From NCBI RefSeq assembly GCF_900113905.1, contig NZ_FORC01000001.1, positions 1,796,060 to 1,860,059 on the forward strand: DNA of 64,000 bases, read 5' to 3'. The DNA is from Phytopseudomonas argentinensis. GTDB taxonomy: Bacteria; Pseudomonadota; Gammaproteobacteria; Pseudomonadales; Pseudomonadaceae. Positions within the stretch are counted from its first letter, which is position 1. Every line of letters starts with the position of its first letter. Shown here in pieces: positions 1 to 10,092 of the stretch. The position numbers and the translations under genes are program-made. The notes below the pieces were generated by a model that worked only from the letters and a program-made list of their open reading frames with translations, searched no databases and was not told the DNA's origin.

Positions 1-644
1 ACGACCTGGTGATTCTCGGCCTGTCCGCCGACACCAAGGGTTCGCTGAGCGCCATGTTCATCAAGCACGGCGCCGATGACTTCCTGCGCAAGCCGTTCTG
101 CCCCGAGGAGCTCAACTGCCGGGTGATTTCCACCCTGGAGCGCCGCGACATGCTGCGCGCCCTGAAGAAAGCCGCACAGTTCGACGCCCTCACCGGCCTG
201 AACAACCGCCGGGCCTTTTCCGAACAGGGCATTCAGCAATTCCAGCAGGCACAGCGCAATGGTCAGCAACTGAGCGTGGCGATGCTCGACATGGACCTGT
301 TCAAGCAGATCAACGACGAGTACGGCCACGCTGCCGGCGATGCCGCACTGATCGCCTTCAGCCGGGCATTCGCTGCAGCCTTCCCGGATGCCCTGCTCGG
401 GCGCCTGGGCGGCGAGGAGTTCGCCATGATCAGCGCGCAGCCTGCCGAGCGACTGAGCCGCGAACTCGACCAGCTGCGCAATCACTGCCGGCAACTCAAG
501 TACGCGGTGGGCGCGCCGCCGCTGTCGTTCAGCGCCGGCATCCACCAGGGGGTACCCGAGGATCTGGAAAGCCTGCTGCACCTGGCGGATCAACAGCTCT
601 ACCAGGCCAAGCGTCAGGGTCGCGGCCGAACCAACTGGCAATGA
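1..644 (+). CDS. Response-regulator diguanylate cyclase (5' partial)
   Basis: The gene is already open at the left edge (reading from base 3), so the N-terminus is missing. The first visible residues are the end of a receiver (REC) domain, with the conserved KP pair in FLRKPF. A GGDEF domain follows: DALTGLNNR at its start, the DMDLFKQIND metal/substrate segment, and the active-site signature GGEEF at about bases 408-422. The GGEEF motif is intact, so it should make c-di-GMP from GTP under phosphorylation control. No RxxD inhibitory site is seen at the usual place before GGEEF, so product inhibition may be weak. It ends 4 bases before the convergent binding-protein gene. The family call is firm; the stimulus is unknown. 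Confidence 0.9.
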   Translation, partial: DLVILGLSADTKGSLSAMFIKHGADDFLRKPFCPEELNCRVISTLERRDMLRALKKAAQFDALTGLNNRRAFSEQGIQQFQQAQRNGQQLSVAMLDMDLFKQINDEYGHAAGDAALIAFSRAFAAAFPDALLGRLGGEEFAMISAQPAERLSRELDQLRNHCRQLKYAVGAPPLSFSAGIHQGVPEDLESLLHLADQQLYQAKRQGRGRTNWQ

Positions 645-648
645 CCGC

Positions 649-1392
649 TCAGCGCGGCCCCTGGAGGCCATAGCGCGCCATGATCTCGGCATAGCTGCCG
701 TCTGCCTGCATGGCGGCGATGGCGGCATTGAAGCGGCGGGCGATCTCGGCGTGGCCGGCATGGCTGAGTCGGATAAGAATGTGCAGATTGTTTTCGCTCA
801 GCGGCGCGGGCAAAAACTCCAGATCGTCGGCAATATCCTTGAGCGCATGGTTGAACAGGAAGCGGGCGACGTACTCGTCCTCCAGCGCCAGGCGCACCCG
901 CCCGCGGTGGACCATGCGCGCGGCGTTCTCGAAACTGCTGACCTCGACGGTCTGCAGCTGGCGGTCAGCCGTGAATGCCGGGAAATAGGCATAGCCGCGA
1001 CGCACGGCGATTTCATGGGCATAGAGGTCGGACAGCTTGCTGAAGCTGATGGCGGCGCCCTTGCGCTGCACTAGCCGAATCCGATTGACCAGATAGGGCG
1101 CCGAGAAATACCCGAAGGCCTCGCGCTCCTGGCTATACCAGGCAGTGATCAGTACATCGTAGTCGCCACGCTGCACCCCCAGCACCGCCCGCTGCCAGGG
1201 CACTTCGCGGTAGTCGCTGGTATAGCCGGCACGGCTCAGTGCGGTGCTCACCAGTTCAGTCGCCACACCATTGCCCGGCAGGCGTTGATCGGTGAACGGT
1301 GGCCAGCTATCGGCGACCAGACGCAGGTGTTCAGCGCACGCGAGCCACGGCAACAGCATCAGCGACAGCAACCAGAGGCGCCAGGTTTTCAA
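649..1392 (-). CDS. Periplasmic solute-binding protein, SBP_bac_3 family
   Basis: This is a 247-residue protein with an N-terminal secretion signal (LLKTWRLWLLSLMLLPWLACA, likely cut after ACA) followed by a type-3 periplasmic binding fold (VADSWPPFTD near the mature start, GVATELV, YDVLITAWYS). Such proteins bind amino acids or similar small polar solutes. No permease or ATPase gene lies beside it, so it may serve a distant transporter or act as a stand-alone sensor. I chose the TTG at 1392 because the signal peptide begins there and a weak CAGGG lies upstream. An ATG at 1491 in the same frame would add a 33-residue stretch that looks non-coding. The ligand is not predictable. Confidence 0.75.
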   Translation of the reverse strand: MKTWRLWLLSLMLLPWLACAEHLRLVADSWPPFTDQRLPGNGVATELVSTALSRAGYTSDYREVPWQRAVLGVQRGDYDVLITAWYSQEREAFGYFSAPYLVNRIRLVQRKGAAISFSKLSDLYAHEIAVRRGYAYFPAFTADRQLQTVEVSSFENAARMVHRGRVRLALEDEYVARFLFNHALKDIADDLEFLPAPLSENNLHILIRLSHAGHAEIARRFNAAIAAMQADGSYAEIMARYGLQGPR

Positions 1393-1679
1393 TAGTGGTA
1401 AGCCCTGCAGATGGACGAGAAAGCGGTCGCGGCGACGCGCGCCCCTAATAGCTGATAGACAAGATAACGGCAAATAGCCAGTGCAGTTCATCCATTGATC
1501 TCTATCTGCCAGACGAAATTGGCCAGCCAGCGGTTCGAGGAGCCCTGACCGATCCAGGGCCTGGCGGCACCGGCAGACGCATGGGCCGCGGCCGTCCACA
1601 GCCTGGCCACGCCTTCAGGTAAACTGCGCCGTTTCGCGCCGGCCTGTCATGCCGGCGCACTGCGTATGAGGAACAGGCC
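1393..1679. other. Divergent intergenic region
   Basis: This is 287 bases between the binding-protein gene (leftward) and the flavoprotein gene (rightward). It should carry promoters for both. I see no strong consensus promoter, repeat or RNA gene in it. Its left part may be coding if the binding protein starts at the upstream ATG (1491). Confidence 0.4.
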
Positions 1680-2864
1680 GTGCTTTCACCCCAGGTTGTC
1701 ATCATCGGCGCCGGCGCTGCCGGGTTGATGTGCGCGATGACCGCCGCCGCCCGCGGGCGCCGCGTGCTGCTGCTCGACCACGCCAACAAGGCCGGCAAGA
1801 AAATCCTCATGTCCGGTGGCGGGCGCTGCAACTTCACCAATATGTACTGCGAGCCCGGCAACTTTCTGTCGCACAACCCGCACTTCTGCAAGTCGGCGCT
1901 GGCGCGCTTCACCCAATGGGATTTCATCGCCCTGGTCGCCAAGCACGGCGTGCCCTATCACGAGAAGAAACTCGGCCAGCTGTTCTGCGACAACAAGTCC
2001 AGCGACATCCTCGGCATGCTGCTTGACGAGTGCCAGCAGGCCGGCGTCGACCTGCGCCTGGACACCTCGGTGAGCGCCATCGAACGCGCCGGCAGCGGCT
2101 ACCGCCTGACCACCAGCCTTGGCGCGATCGCCTGCGAATCCCTGGTGATCGCCACCGGTGGGCTGTCGATCCCGACCCTGGGCGCCAGCGGTTTCGGTTA
2201 CCAGGTCGCCCGCCAGTTCGGCCACGAGCTGCTGCCGACCCGCGCCGGGCTGGTGCCCTTCACGCTGACCGACCCGCAGCTGAAAACTCTGTGTACGGAG
2301 TTATCCGGCACCTCGGTGGAGGATTGCCGGGTCAGCTGCAACGGCCAGAGTTTCTTGGAGAACATCCTCTTTACCCACCGCGGCCTCAGCGGCCCGGCGA
2401 TCCTGCAGATTTCTTCATACTGGCAACCTGGCGATACGGTCAGCATCGACCTGCTGCCGCATGTCGACCTGCCCGAGTGGCTGCTGGAGCAGCAGCGCGA
2501 GCGCCCCAACAGCGAGCTGAAGACCTTGATGGGCGAGATTTTCACCAAGAAGATGGCCGGCCTGCTGGCCGAGCACTGGTTCGCCTCCAAACCGATGAAG
2601 CAATACACCCCGGCCGAGCTCAAGGCGATTGCCGAGCGCCTGTCGGACTGGCAGCTGGTGCCGGCCGGTACCGAGGGTTACCGCACGGCAGAGGTGACCC
2701 TCGGTGGCGTCGATACCCGCGAGGTGTCGTCCAAGACCATGGAGTCGCTGAAATCACCGGGGCTGTACTTCGTCGGCGAAGTGCTGGACGTGACCGGCCA
2801 TCTGGGCGGCTTCAACTTCCAATGGGCCTGGGCTTCGGGCTACGCCGCGGCGCAATACGTGTAG
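1680..2864 (+). CDS. yhiN: NAD(P)/FAD-dependent oxidoreductase, HI0933/YhiN family
   Basis: This 394-residue flavoprotein starts with GTG. It opens with a Rossmann beta strand and the dinucleotide-binding motif GAGAAG at residues 10-15, then the family signature KILMSGGGRCNFTN. Near the C-terminus lies GLYFVGEVLDVTGHLGG, a late FAD-contact segment typical of the HI0933/BaiN-like family. The length is normal for the family. Its physiological substrate in Pseudomonas is not established. It stands alone and is closed by a strong terminator 14 bases after its stop. Confidence 0.88.
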   Translation: MLSPQVVIIGAGAAGLMCAMTAAARGRRVLLLDHANKAGKKILMSGGGRCNFTNMYCEPGNFLSHNPHFCKSALARFTQWDFIALVAKHGVPYHEKKLGQLFCDNKSSDILGMLLDECQQAGVDLRLDTSVSAIERAGSGYRLTTSLGAIACESLVIATGGLSIPTLGASGFGYQVARQFGHELLPTRAGLVPFTLTDPQLKTLCTELSGTSVEDCRVSCNGQSFLENILFTHRGLSGPAILQISSYWQPGDTVSIDLLPHVDLPEWLLEQQRERPNSELKTLMGEIFTKKMAGLLAEHWFASKPMKQYTPAELKAIAERLSDWQLVPAGTEGYRTAEVTLGGVDTREVSSKTMESLKSPGLYFVGEVLDVTGHLGGFNFQWAWASGYAAAQYV

Positions 2865-2878
2865 AGGAGCCTGCCCAT

Positions 2879-2906
2879 AAAAAACGCGCCCTGAGGCGCG
2901 TTTTTT
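2879..2906. terminator. Bidirectional rho-independent terminator
   Basis: Two perfect 12-base arms (A-tract plus CGCGCC, and GGCGCG plus T-tract) surround a CTGA loop. The A- and T-tracts make it work in both directions. It lies between the stop of the yhiN gene and the stop of convergent sstT. Confidence 0.93.
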
Positions 2907-2920
2907 GTGTGCCGGAGCGG

Positions 2921-4162
2921 TCAGGCATCGACCCGCTCGGCCTGGGCCGCGCGCGCTTCACCCGCGTAGGAGACCGCTGCCGTGAACACCACATCGGTGT
3001 GGGAGTTCAGCGCCGTTTCGAAGGAGTCCTGCACCACACCGATGACGAAGCCGATGGCCACCACCTGCATGGCAATCTCGGTGTCGATGCCGAACAGGCT
3101 GGTGGCCATCGGGATCAGCAGCAGCGAACCACCGGCCACGCCGGACACCCCCGCTGCCGCCAAGGACGACACCACGCAGAGCAGCAGCGCGGTCGGCAGG
3201 TCGACATGGATGCCCAGGGTATGGGTGGTGGCCAGCGCCATCACGGAAATGGTGATCGCCGCGCCGGCCATGTTGATGGTCGCGCCCAGCGGAATGGTGA
3301 TCGAGTAGGTGTCCTTGTCCAGCTTGAGCTTTTCGCACAGGCGCAGGTTGACCGGGATGTTGGCCGCCGAGCTGCGGGTGAAGAACGCCGTCACGGCGCT
3401 TTCGCGCAGCACGGTGAACAGCAGCGGATAGGGGTTGCGGCGCATCTTGATATAGGCCAGCAACGGATTCACCACCAGGGTCACGACCAACATGCAGCCA
3501 ACCATCACCATCAGCAGGCGTGCATATCCGTACAGGGCGTCGAAACCGGACGCGGCCAGGGTGCTGGCGACCAGGCCGAAGATGCCAATCGGCGCCTGGG
3601 CGATCACGAAGCGTACCACCTGGGTGAACGCGCCGGACACGTCATGCAGCATGGTACGCGTGCTGGGAGCCGCATGGCGCAGGAAGATGCCCAGCGCCAC
3701 GGCCCAGGCCAGAATGGCGATGTAGTTGGAGGTGTTGAGCGCCTGAACCGGCCCGACGAAGATGCTGGTCAGCAGGTTGTGCAACACGTCGATGATGCTG
3801 CCCGGCGGATTGCCCTCTGCCGAGCTGATATCCAGCGACAGCATGGTGGGGAACAGGAAGCTGGCGCACACCGCCAGGGCCGCGGCGCTGAAGGTGCTGA
3901 TCAGGTACATCAACAGCACCGGGCGAATATGGGTGGGCTGACCACTCTGGTGGGCGGCCAGGGAGGAAATCACCAGCACCAGTACCAGCACCGGCGCGAC
4001 AGCCTTGAGGGCCAGGACGAACAGTTCGCCGAGCAGGCCGACCTTGATGGCGGCGTCCGGGGCGAAATAGGCGAGCAGAATGCCGAGCACCAGACCGATG
4101 AAGATGCGTAGCACCAGGCTGCTGTTCGAGTAGGCGGAAGCAATGCGTTTAAGAGTATTCAT
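2921..4162 (-). CDS. sstT: Serine/threonine:sodium symporter SstT
   Basis: This is a 413-residue inner-membrane protein of the dicarboxylate/amino acid:cation symporter family. It has many hydrophobic helices ([18 protein letters not shown] near the N-terminus). SstT-like hairpin and helix 7 motifs are visible, including the serine-rich [16 protein letters not shown] and, further on, [17 protein letters not shown]. SstT imports serine and threonine with Na+. The ATG at 4162 gives the normal SstT length; upstream in-frame sequence is not membrane-like. It lies downstream of, and in the same direction as, the serine deaminase gene, which supports a joint role in serine use. It ends at the shared terminator. 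Confidence 0.93.
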   Translation of the reverse strand: MNTLKRIASAYSNSSLVLRIFIGLVLGILLAYFAPDAAIKVGLLGELFVLALKAVAPVLVLVLVISSLAAHQSGQPTHIRPVLLMYLISTFSAAALAVCASFLFPTMLSLDISSAEGNPPGSIIDVLHNLLTSIFVGPVQALNTSNYIAILAWAVALGIFLRHAAPSTRTMLHDVSGAFTQVVRFVIAQAPIGIFGLVASTLAASGFDALYGYARLLMVMVGCMLVVTLVVNPLLAYIKMRRNPYPLLFTVLRESAVTAFFTRSSAANIPVNLRLCEKLKLDKDTYSITIPLGATINMAGAAITISVMALATTHTLGIHVDLPTALLLCVVSSLAAAGVSGVAGGSLLLIPMATSLFGIDTEIAMQVVAIGFVIGVVQDSFETALNSHTDVVFTAAVSYAGEARAAQAERVDA

Positions 4163-4400
4163 GTTGTAGACGCTGTCCAGAATTCTAGGCTTGATGGCTT
4201 TGGGGGACAGGTCAGCAGAGGGACGAACCACGCCAACCGGGCAGGTCACCCCAAGACATCCGGCGATTATAAAGGACGCAGCCGGGATCGGCGCCACCCC
4301 GATTGCCTGGACGGCCGCCCAGGGCTTATCGCCGTGCGGTGAACAACGCCGGCTGCAAACCCGCAACGGCTCGCAGCCAGGTACTAGCGAGCCGCTGCAA
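4163..4400 (-). other. sdaA-sstT intergenic region
   Basis: This is 238 bases between the stop of the serine deaminase gene and the sstT start. It is long enough for a separate sstT promoter. No clear terminator or operator was recognised. Confidence 0.35.
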
Positions 4401-5789
4401 TCAGCACTCGATGATGTTCACGGCCAAGCCGCCGCGGGCGGTTTCCTTGTATTTGGTCAGCATGTCGGCACCGGTTTCGCGCATTGTCTTGATTACCTTG
4501 TCCAGGCTCACGTAGTGCGCGCCGTCGCCGTACAGCGCCATGCGCGCGGCGTTGATGGCCTTGACCGAGGCGATGGCATTGCGCTCGATGCAGGGGATCT
4601 GCACAAGGCCGCCGACCGGGTCGCAGGTCAGGCCCAGGTGGTGTTCCATGCCGATCTCGGCGGCGTTCTCGACCTGCTCCGGCGTACCACCGAGCACCGC
4701 GCACAAGGCGCCGGCGGCCATCGAGCAGGCCACACCAACCTCGCCCTGGCAGCCCACCTCGGCGCCGCTGATCGAGGCATTTTCCTTGTACAGAATGCCA
4801 ATCGCCCCGGCAGTGAGCAGGAAGTCGACGATGCCGCGTTCATTGGCGCCGGAAATGGCATTGGCGTAGTAATGCAGCACCGCCGGAATGATCCCCGCAG
4901 CCCCGTTGGTCGGCGCGGTGACCACGCGGCCGCCGGCGGCATTCTCTTCGTTCACCGCCAGAGCCCAGAGGTTGACCCAGTCGAGCATGCGCAGCGGATC
5001 TTCGGTGTAGCTGCGCTGGAAGCCGCCCAGCTTGCGCGCCAGGATGGCCGCCCGGCGACGCACCTTGAAACCACCCGGCAGGATGCCCTCGGTACGGCAG
5101 CCGCGCTCGACACAGCCCTGCATCACCTTCCAGATGGCCAGCAGGCCATTGTCGATTTCTTCATCGGTGCGCCAGTGACGCTCGTTACGGCGCATCACCT
5201 CGGCAATGCCGATACCGTACTCGCGGGTCAGGCGCAGCAGGTCGATGCCACTGCGAAACGGCAGCGGCAGCGTGGTGGCATCCGGAGCGATGACCTTGTG
5301 CTTGGAGCCGTCGGCGAGCACCGCCTCACTGACCACAAATCCGCCGCCCACCGAATAGTAGGTGGCCTCGTGCACCTGCAGCCCGGCCTGGTCAAAAGCC
5401 GCGAAACGCAGGCCGTTAGCGTGCAGCGGCAGGGCCTTGCGGATCATCTTCAGGTCGGTCTTTTCGTTGAAGGCGACCGAATGACCACCCGGCAGCGCGA
5501 TACGCTTGTCGGTGCGAATGGCCTCGATATAGCCAGCCACCTGCTCGACATCCACGGTATCCGGCTCGTGGCCGCTGAGTCCCAGCAACACCGCCTTATC
5601 ACTGCCGTGGCCCTTGCCGGTGGCACCCAGCGAGCCATACAGCTCGGCGACCACGCGCACCACATTGGGCATGTGTCCCTGGTTCTCCAGAGCGTGGGTG
5701 AACAGGGCGGCTGCTCGCATCGGGCCAACGGTGTGTGAACTCGATGGGCCGATGCCCACTTTGAACAGGTCGAATACGCTGACGGCCAT
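4401..5789 (-). CDS. sdaA: L-serine ammonia-lyase, iron-sulfur type
   Basis: This 462-residue single-chain enzyme converts L-serine to pyruvate and ammonia using a 4Fe-4S cluster. The N-terminal beta domain starts with [20 protein letters not shown], the family signature. The C-terminal alpha domain has cysteines in [15 protein letters not shown] and in [19 protein letters not shown], which fit the cluster ligands. The length matches the E. coli SdaA/SdaB type. Upstream and divergent is a LysR regulator, and downstream is the serine importer, so the three form a likely serine-catabolism locus. sdaA and sdaB paralogues cannot be told apart from this window. Confidence 0.95.
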   Translation of the reverse strand: MAVSVFDLFKVGIGPSSSHTVGPMRAAALFTHALENQGHMPNVVRVVAELYGSLGATGKGHGSDKAVLLGLSGHEPDTVDVEQVAGYIEAIRTDKRIALPGGHSVAFNEKTDLKMIRKALPLHANGLRFAAFDQAGLQVHEATYYSVGGGFVVSEAVLADGSKHKVIAPDATTLPLPFRSGIDLLRLTREYGIGIAEVMRRNERHWRTDEEIDNGLLAIWKVMQGCVERGCRTEGILPGGFKVRRRAAILARKLGGFQRSYTEDPLRMLDWVNLWALAVNEENAAGGRVVTAPTNGAAGIIPAVLHYYANAISGANERGIVDFLLTAGAIGILYKENASISGAEVGCQGEVGVACSMAAGALCAVLGGTPEQVENAAEIGMEHHLGLTCDPVGGLVQIPCIERNAIASVKAINAARMALYGDGAHYVSLDKVIKTMRETGADMLTKYKETARGGLAVNIIEC

Positions 5790-5930
5790 GGCTATTTTTC
5801 TTCTGTGGGGTGAGGACGGATGCCCGGTTACGCACCGTCGATGGGAAAAATCTAAAACCCCAATTCCATTATGTATACTGATTTATTCTTACTATATTGA
5901 TTAGCAAATCTTACCTATAGAGCGTCTATC
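5790..5930. promoter_or_regulatory. Divergent sdaA / LysR control region
   Basis: This is 141 bases between divergent starts. The half next to the LysR gene is strongly AT-rich compared with its neighbours (about 5850-5925), typical of promoters and LysR binding sites. A TATACT hexamer lies at 5874-5879. I could not place a convincing -35/-10 pair or a T-N11-A operator. Confidence 0.5.
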
Positions 5931-6851
5931 ATGGATCTGATTCGCCTGCGCACCCTTCGCGAACTGGCGCGCTGCGGCACCATGGCAGCCACCGCCGAGT
6001 TCCTGCACCTGACGCCGTCAGCCGTTTCCCAGCAAGTCGCACAACTGGAGCGCGAGGCCGATGTGGCCTTGATCGAGCGACGTGGCCGCGGCGTGGTGCT
6101 CACCCCAGCGGGTACCCGGCTGGTGGCACATGTCGAGCGTATCCTGGTGATTCTCGACGAGGCGCGTTCGGAACTGGCGCAGATGCGCAGCGAAATCGCC
6201 GGTGAACTGCGCGTCGCGGCGTTCCCGTCGATTGCCGTGGCACTGGTCGCGCCAATCGTGCACAACCTACGCCTGGCCTACCCACGCCTGGAGGTGGTGG
6301 TCGCCGATCTGGAGCCCCAGGAAAGTCTCAGCGCGCTAAGCGCCTGGCAGATCGATGTGGCGGTGGTCGACGACCTGGCCGGCGCCAGCAAGGCACGCCA
6401 GGAGCACTACGAACTGGTTCCGCTGACCGAGGATCGCCTGCACGTTCTGCTGCCTACCAGGCACCCGTTGGCCTCACACAGCGCACTGACCATAGCCGAT
6501 CTGCAGGAAGAGGCCTGGGCGCTGGACTCGACCAACAGCTCGTTCGGAGAATTCATCGGCAACCTGTGCCGCCGTTCGGGCTTCGCGCCACGCATCAACG
6601 CCCATTGCGCCGGCTTCGAAATGGTCGCCGCCATGGTCGCGTCGGGAAATTCGATTTCGGTGGTATCGGGGCTGCGCCTGCTCAGGCCACTTGAGAACGT
6701 CACCGCGGTGCGCCTGGCCCCAGCCATCGAGCGCAAGATCCTGCTCGCCTACCGCAAGGGCGAGCGCAAACATCCGGCCGTCACGGTTTTCCTCGATGAG
6801 GCGATACGCACGGCCGGCGTACTCGAAGGCTATCAGCGCGGCGAGCGGTAG
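5931..6851 (+). CDS. LysR-family transcriptional regulator
   Basis: This is a 306-residue LysR-type regulator. The N-terminal winged helix-turn-helix is plain (LRELARCGTMAATAEFLHLT then PSAVSQQVAQLE), followed by LTPAGTRL and a periplasmic-binding-like effector domain. Its divergent position next to the serine deaminase and SstT genes makes it the likely local regulator, as is usual for this family. The effector is unknown; serine or a breakdown product is an inference. It ends 21 bases before a convergent lipoprotein gene. Confidence 0.9.
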   Translation: MDLIRLRTLRELARCGTMAATAEFLHLTPSAVSQQVAQLEREADVALIERRGRGVVLTPAGTRLVAHVERILVILDEARSELAQMRSEIAGELRVAAFPSIAVALVAPIVHNLRLAYPRLEVVVADLEPQESLSALSAWQIDVAVVDDLAGASKARQEHYELVPLTEDRLHVLLPTRHPLASHSALTIADLQEEAWALDSTNSSFGEFIGNLCRRSGFAPRINAHCAGFEMVAAMVASGNSISVVSGLRLLRPLENVTAVRLAPAIERKILLAYRKGERKHPAVTVFLDEAIRTAGVLEGYQRGER

Positions 6852-6872
6852 CGGGTCAGGTCGGGCCTGGCA

Positions 6873-7577
6873 TCAGAAGCGGAATACTTCGGCGTCGATG
6901 CGGATCGGTTCGGCCACCGGCATTTTCGGCGGCTCCTGCCGAGCGGCCGGCGCCGGCGTCTTGCGCCTCGGTTCTTCGGCGGCGAGCGGAGTATTGCCGT
7001 GGTTCTTCACGGCACTGGCCAGTTGCGCGACCAGTTGCTGAACCACTTCGCTCTGCGCACGAACCTGATCGGCGATGGAGCCCTTGTGCTTCTCTTCGAG
7101 GTGCACCAGGCGGGTGTCGAGCAACTGTCCGTCACGCCCGACCAGACGCCACTGGCCCTCGAGCACCGCCGGCTGACGCGGCCCCGAATCCAGGCGGGTG
7201 ATGGACAATAGAACCTGGACCTGGGCCTTGTAGTTCGGATTATCAGAGGCCAGTACCAGGCGTTGGCTGTTGATCCGACTGGCCAGCTGGCGCAGCACCT
7301 GACGATCCAGGTCGGTGGCCAGGCTGCCCGCCCAGCGAGCAGTGAAGGCGGTACTCAGGCTGCCATCGTCCTGGCGCTGCAGCAATGCCTCGCGCTGCAG
7401 GTAATCGGCCACGGTGATCGGGCCCAGCAATACACTCATGCCCTCCTTGTCAGCCGTTTTGCTGGCGACCGGGCCGCCATCGAGCTGGTAGTAGGAAACA
7501 GGCATCAGATGCGAACAACCGGTCAGCAACAGCAGCCCGGTGAGCAGCAAGGTGAGAGGAAGCCGTTTAACAATCAT
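6873..7577 (-). CDS. ABC-type transport auxiliary lipoprotein (PqiC/YmbA-like)
   Basis: This is a 234-residue lipoprotein. The signal peptide ends in the lipobox LLTGC with Cys21 as the lipidation site. The mature part begins SHLMPVSYYQLDGGP, then LLGPITVADYLQRE, typical of the PqiC/YmbA (ABC_trans_aux) family that works with MCE-type lipid transport systems. A proline-rich C-terminal extension (PAPAARQEPPKMP) follows the conserved domain. No MCE protein gene lies beside it, so its partner must be elsewhere. The ATG at 7577 is preceded by GGAAG at good spacing. Confidence 0.78.
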   Translation of the reverse strand: MIVKRLPLTLLLTGLLLLTGCSHLMPVSYYQLDGGPVASKTADKEGMSVLLGPITVADYLQREALLQRQDDGSLSTAFTARWAGSLATDLDRQVLRQLASRINSQRLVLASDNPNYKAQVQVLLSITRLDSGPRQPAVLEGQWRLVGRDGQLLDTRLVHLEEKHKGSIADQVRAQSEVVQQLVAQLASAVKNHGNTPLAAEEPRRKTPAPAARQEPPKMPVAEPIRIDAEVFRF

Positions 7578-7829
7578 CAATGTCTTCCGGCTGGCAGCAA
7601 GGCCAGCGATCATGGCTACAGGTGAAAAAACCAATAACAAAAAAGATAAATCACCGCACCGGCGACAGCCGACGGGTGCCGATAAACCCTTGTTCATATG
7701 CAATGCGCCTGCCACCCGGCGCACGACCATAACGATGGCAAATGGCCCACCATTCGGCGGGCACATGAGGGGCGTTATCATCCGCCAAACTGCCGTTCAA
7801 CTCCAGCCCCGGGGCACTGGCAGGCAGCT

Positions 7830-10085
7830 TTACTCGACGAGCAGAGCATCCACGCGCTGGAAGCCCCGCGGCAATTTATTGCCGCGCCGGCCGCGCTCGC
7901 CCTTGTAATGCTCGAGATCCTCGGCTTTCAGGGACAGAGTACGCTTGCCAGCTTGCAACACAAGGGTCGCGCCCGCCGGCAGCACGGCCAGGTCGGTGAG
8001 GTACTCCTCGCGGCTGGCCACGCGTTCGCCAGGAATGCCGATGATCTTGTTGCCCTTGCCCTTGCCCAGTTGCGGCAGGTCGGCAACCTTGAACAGCAGC
8101 AGGCGGCCTTCGGTGGTCACCGCGGCCAGCCAGTCTTCCTCACGGTTGTTGAGCGGCCGTGGCGCCACCACCCGCGCGCCATTGGGCAGGCTGAGCAGCG
8201 CCTTGCCGGCCTTGTTCTTGGCCTGCAGGTCTTCGCCCTTGACCACGAAACCGTAGCCGGCATCGGAGGCGATCACGTACAGCGCCTCGTCATCGGGCAG
8301 CAGCACGCACTCGAAGGAGGCACCCGGTGGCGGGGTCAGGCGACCGGTCAGCGGTTCGCCCTGACCACGGGCCGACGGCAGGGTGTGTGCGGCCAGCGAA
8401 TAGCTGCGCCCGGTGGAGTCGATGAATACCGCGTATTGGTTGGAGCGGCCCGGCGCAGCGGTCTTGAAGCCATCGCCAGCCTTGTAGGACAGGCCGGTGG
8501 CATCGATTTCGTGGCCCTTGGCCGAGCGCACCCAGCCTTTTTCCGAGAGCACCACGGTGATCTTCTCGTTCGGCAGCAGATCGTGCTCGGACAGCGCCTT
8601 GGCTTCGGCACGCTCGACGATTGGCGAACGACGGTCATCGCCGTACTTCTCGGCGTCTTCGAGGATTTCCTTGCGCACCAGCTTCTTCAGCTTGGCTTCG
8701 CTGCCGAGCAGCGCCAGCAGCTTGTCGCGCTCTTTGCTGAGCTCGTCCTGCTCGCCGCGAATCTGCATCTCTTCCAGGCGGGCGAGTTGCCGCAGGCGGG
8801 TCTCCAGGATGTACTCGGCCTGGATCTCGGTAAGGCCGAAGCGCTCCATGAGCACCGGCTTGGGCTGGTCCTCGGTGCGGATGATGTGGATCACTTCATC
8901 GAGGTTGAGAAAGGCGATCAAGCGGCCTTCCAACAGATGCATGCGGTGCTCGACCTTATCCAGACGGAACTGCAGGCGGCGGCGCACGGTGCCGACCCGG
9001 AACTGCAGCCACTCGACCAGCAGGGTGCGCAGGTCCTTGACCTGGGGCTTGCCGTCGAGGCCGATGACGTTGGTATTGACCCGGTAGCTGGACTCGAGAT
9101 CGGTGCTGGCGAACAGATGCTGCATCAACGCATCGTGATCGACCCGGCTGCTGGTCGGGATGATCACGATGCGGCAGGGGTTCTCGTGATCGGACTCGTC
9201 ACGCAGGTCAGCGATCTGCGGCGCCTTCGATGGCTTGGCCTGCATCATCGCGGCGATCTGCTCCAGCACCTTGGCACCAGACACCTGATGGGGCAACGCG
9301 GTGACCACGATGTCACCGTCCTCGACGCTGTATACGGCGCGCATGCGTATCGAGCCACGGCCGGTCTGGTAGATTTTCAGCAGGTCGGCACGCGGGGTGA
9401 TGATTTCCGCTTCGGTTGGGTAATCCGGCCCTTGGATATGCTCACAGAGCTGCTCGACCGTGGCCTTTGGCTCATCGAGCAGACGCACACAGGCGGTGGC
9501 GACTTCGCGCAGGTTGTGCGGCGGCACGTCGGTGGCCATGCCCACGGCGATACCCGTGGTGCCGTTGAGCAGGATGTTGGGCAAACGTGCCGGCAACGTC
9601 GCCGGCTCGTTCAAGGTGCCATCGAAGTTCGGCACCCAGTCCACGGTGCCCTGACCAAGCTCGCTGAGCAGCACCTCGGAATAGCGCGACAGCCGCGCCT
9701 CGGTGTAACGCATGGCGGCGAACGACTTGGGATCGTCCGGCGCACCCCAGTTGCCCTGGCCGTCGACCAGCGTGTAGCGGTAGCTGAACGGCTGCGCCAT
9801 CAGCACCATGGCTTCGTAGCAGGCACTGTCGCCATGGGGATGGAACTTGCCGAGCACGTCACCGACGGTACGCGCCGACTTCTTGTGCTTGGCGTCGGCG
9901 TCCAGGCCCAGTTCGCTCATGGCATAGACGATACGCCGCTGCACGGGCTTCAGACCGTCGCCGATATGGGGCAGCGCACGATCCATGATCACGTACATGG
10001 AGTAGTTGAGATAAGCCTGCTCGGTGAAGTCGGCAAGGGAACGGCGTTCGACGCCGTCCAGGCTCAGATCGAGGGTTTCGCTCAT
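7830..10085 (-). CDS. parC: DNA topoisomerase IV subunit A (ParC)
   Basis: This 751-residue protein decatenates sister chromosomes together with ParE. The breakage-reunion domain is N-terminal, with the catalytic tyrosine at Tyr127 in [10 protein letters not shown]. The quinolone-resistance region reads [15 protein letters not shown], with Ser87 and Glu91 both as in susceptible strains. The C-terminal part carries the beta-propeller DNA-wrapping blades. It is last in a minus-strand series with parE, a phytase-like gene and a retropepsin-like gene, the order I recall for P. aeruginosa. Confidence 0.97.
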   Translation of the reverse strand: MSETLDLSLDGVERRSLADFTEQAYLNYSMYVIMDRALPHIGDGLKPVQRRIVYAMSELGLDADAKHKKSARTVGDVLGKFHPHGDSACYEAMVLMAQPFSYRYTLVDGQGNWGAPDDPKSFAAMRYTEARLSRYSEVLLSELGQGTVDWVPNFDGTLNEPATLPARLPNILLNGTTGIAVGMATDVPPHNLREVATACVRLLDEPKATVEQLCEHIQGPDYPTEAEIITPRADLLKIYQTGRGSIRMRAVYSVEDGDIVVTALPHQVSGAKVLEQIAAMMQAKPSKAPQIADLRDESDHENPCRIVIIPTSSRVDHDALMQHLFASTDLESSYRVNTNVIGLDGKPQVKDLRTLLVEWLQFRVGTVRRRLQFRLDKVEHRMHLLEGRLIAFLNLDEVIHIIRTEDQPKPVLMERFGLTEIQAEYILETRLRQLARLEEMQIRGEQDELSKERDKLLALLGSEAKLKKLVRKEILEDAEKYGDDRRSPIVERAEAKALSEHDLLPNEKITVVLSEKGWVRSAKGHEIDATGLSYKAGDGFKTAAPGRSNQYAVFIDSTGRSYSLAAHTLPSARGQGEPLTGRLTPPPGASFECVLLPDDEALYVIASDAGYGFVVKGEDLQAKNKAGKALLSLPNGARVVAPRPLNNREEDWLAAVTTEGRLLLFKVADLPQLGKGKGNKIIGIPGERVASREEYLTDLAVLPAGATLVLQAGKRTLSLKAEDLEHYKGERGRRGNKLPRGFQRVDALLVE

Positions 10086-10092
10086 GCGTGTC

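Noticed and set aside
2030..4111. 693-codon plus-strand frame across yhiN and sstT
   Set aside because: It runs through two real genes and the strong terminator between them; Arg/Gly/His-rich residues are typical of a shadow.
7830..10085. Quinolone-resistance mutation in parC
   Set aside because: Ser87 and Glu91 are as in susceptible P. aeruginosa; no resistance change is seen at those positions.
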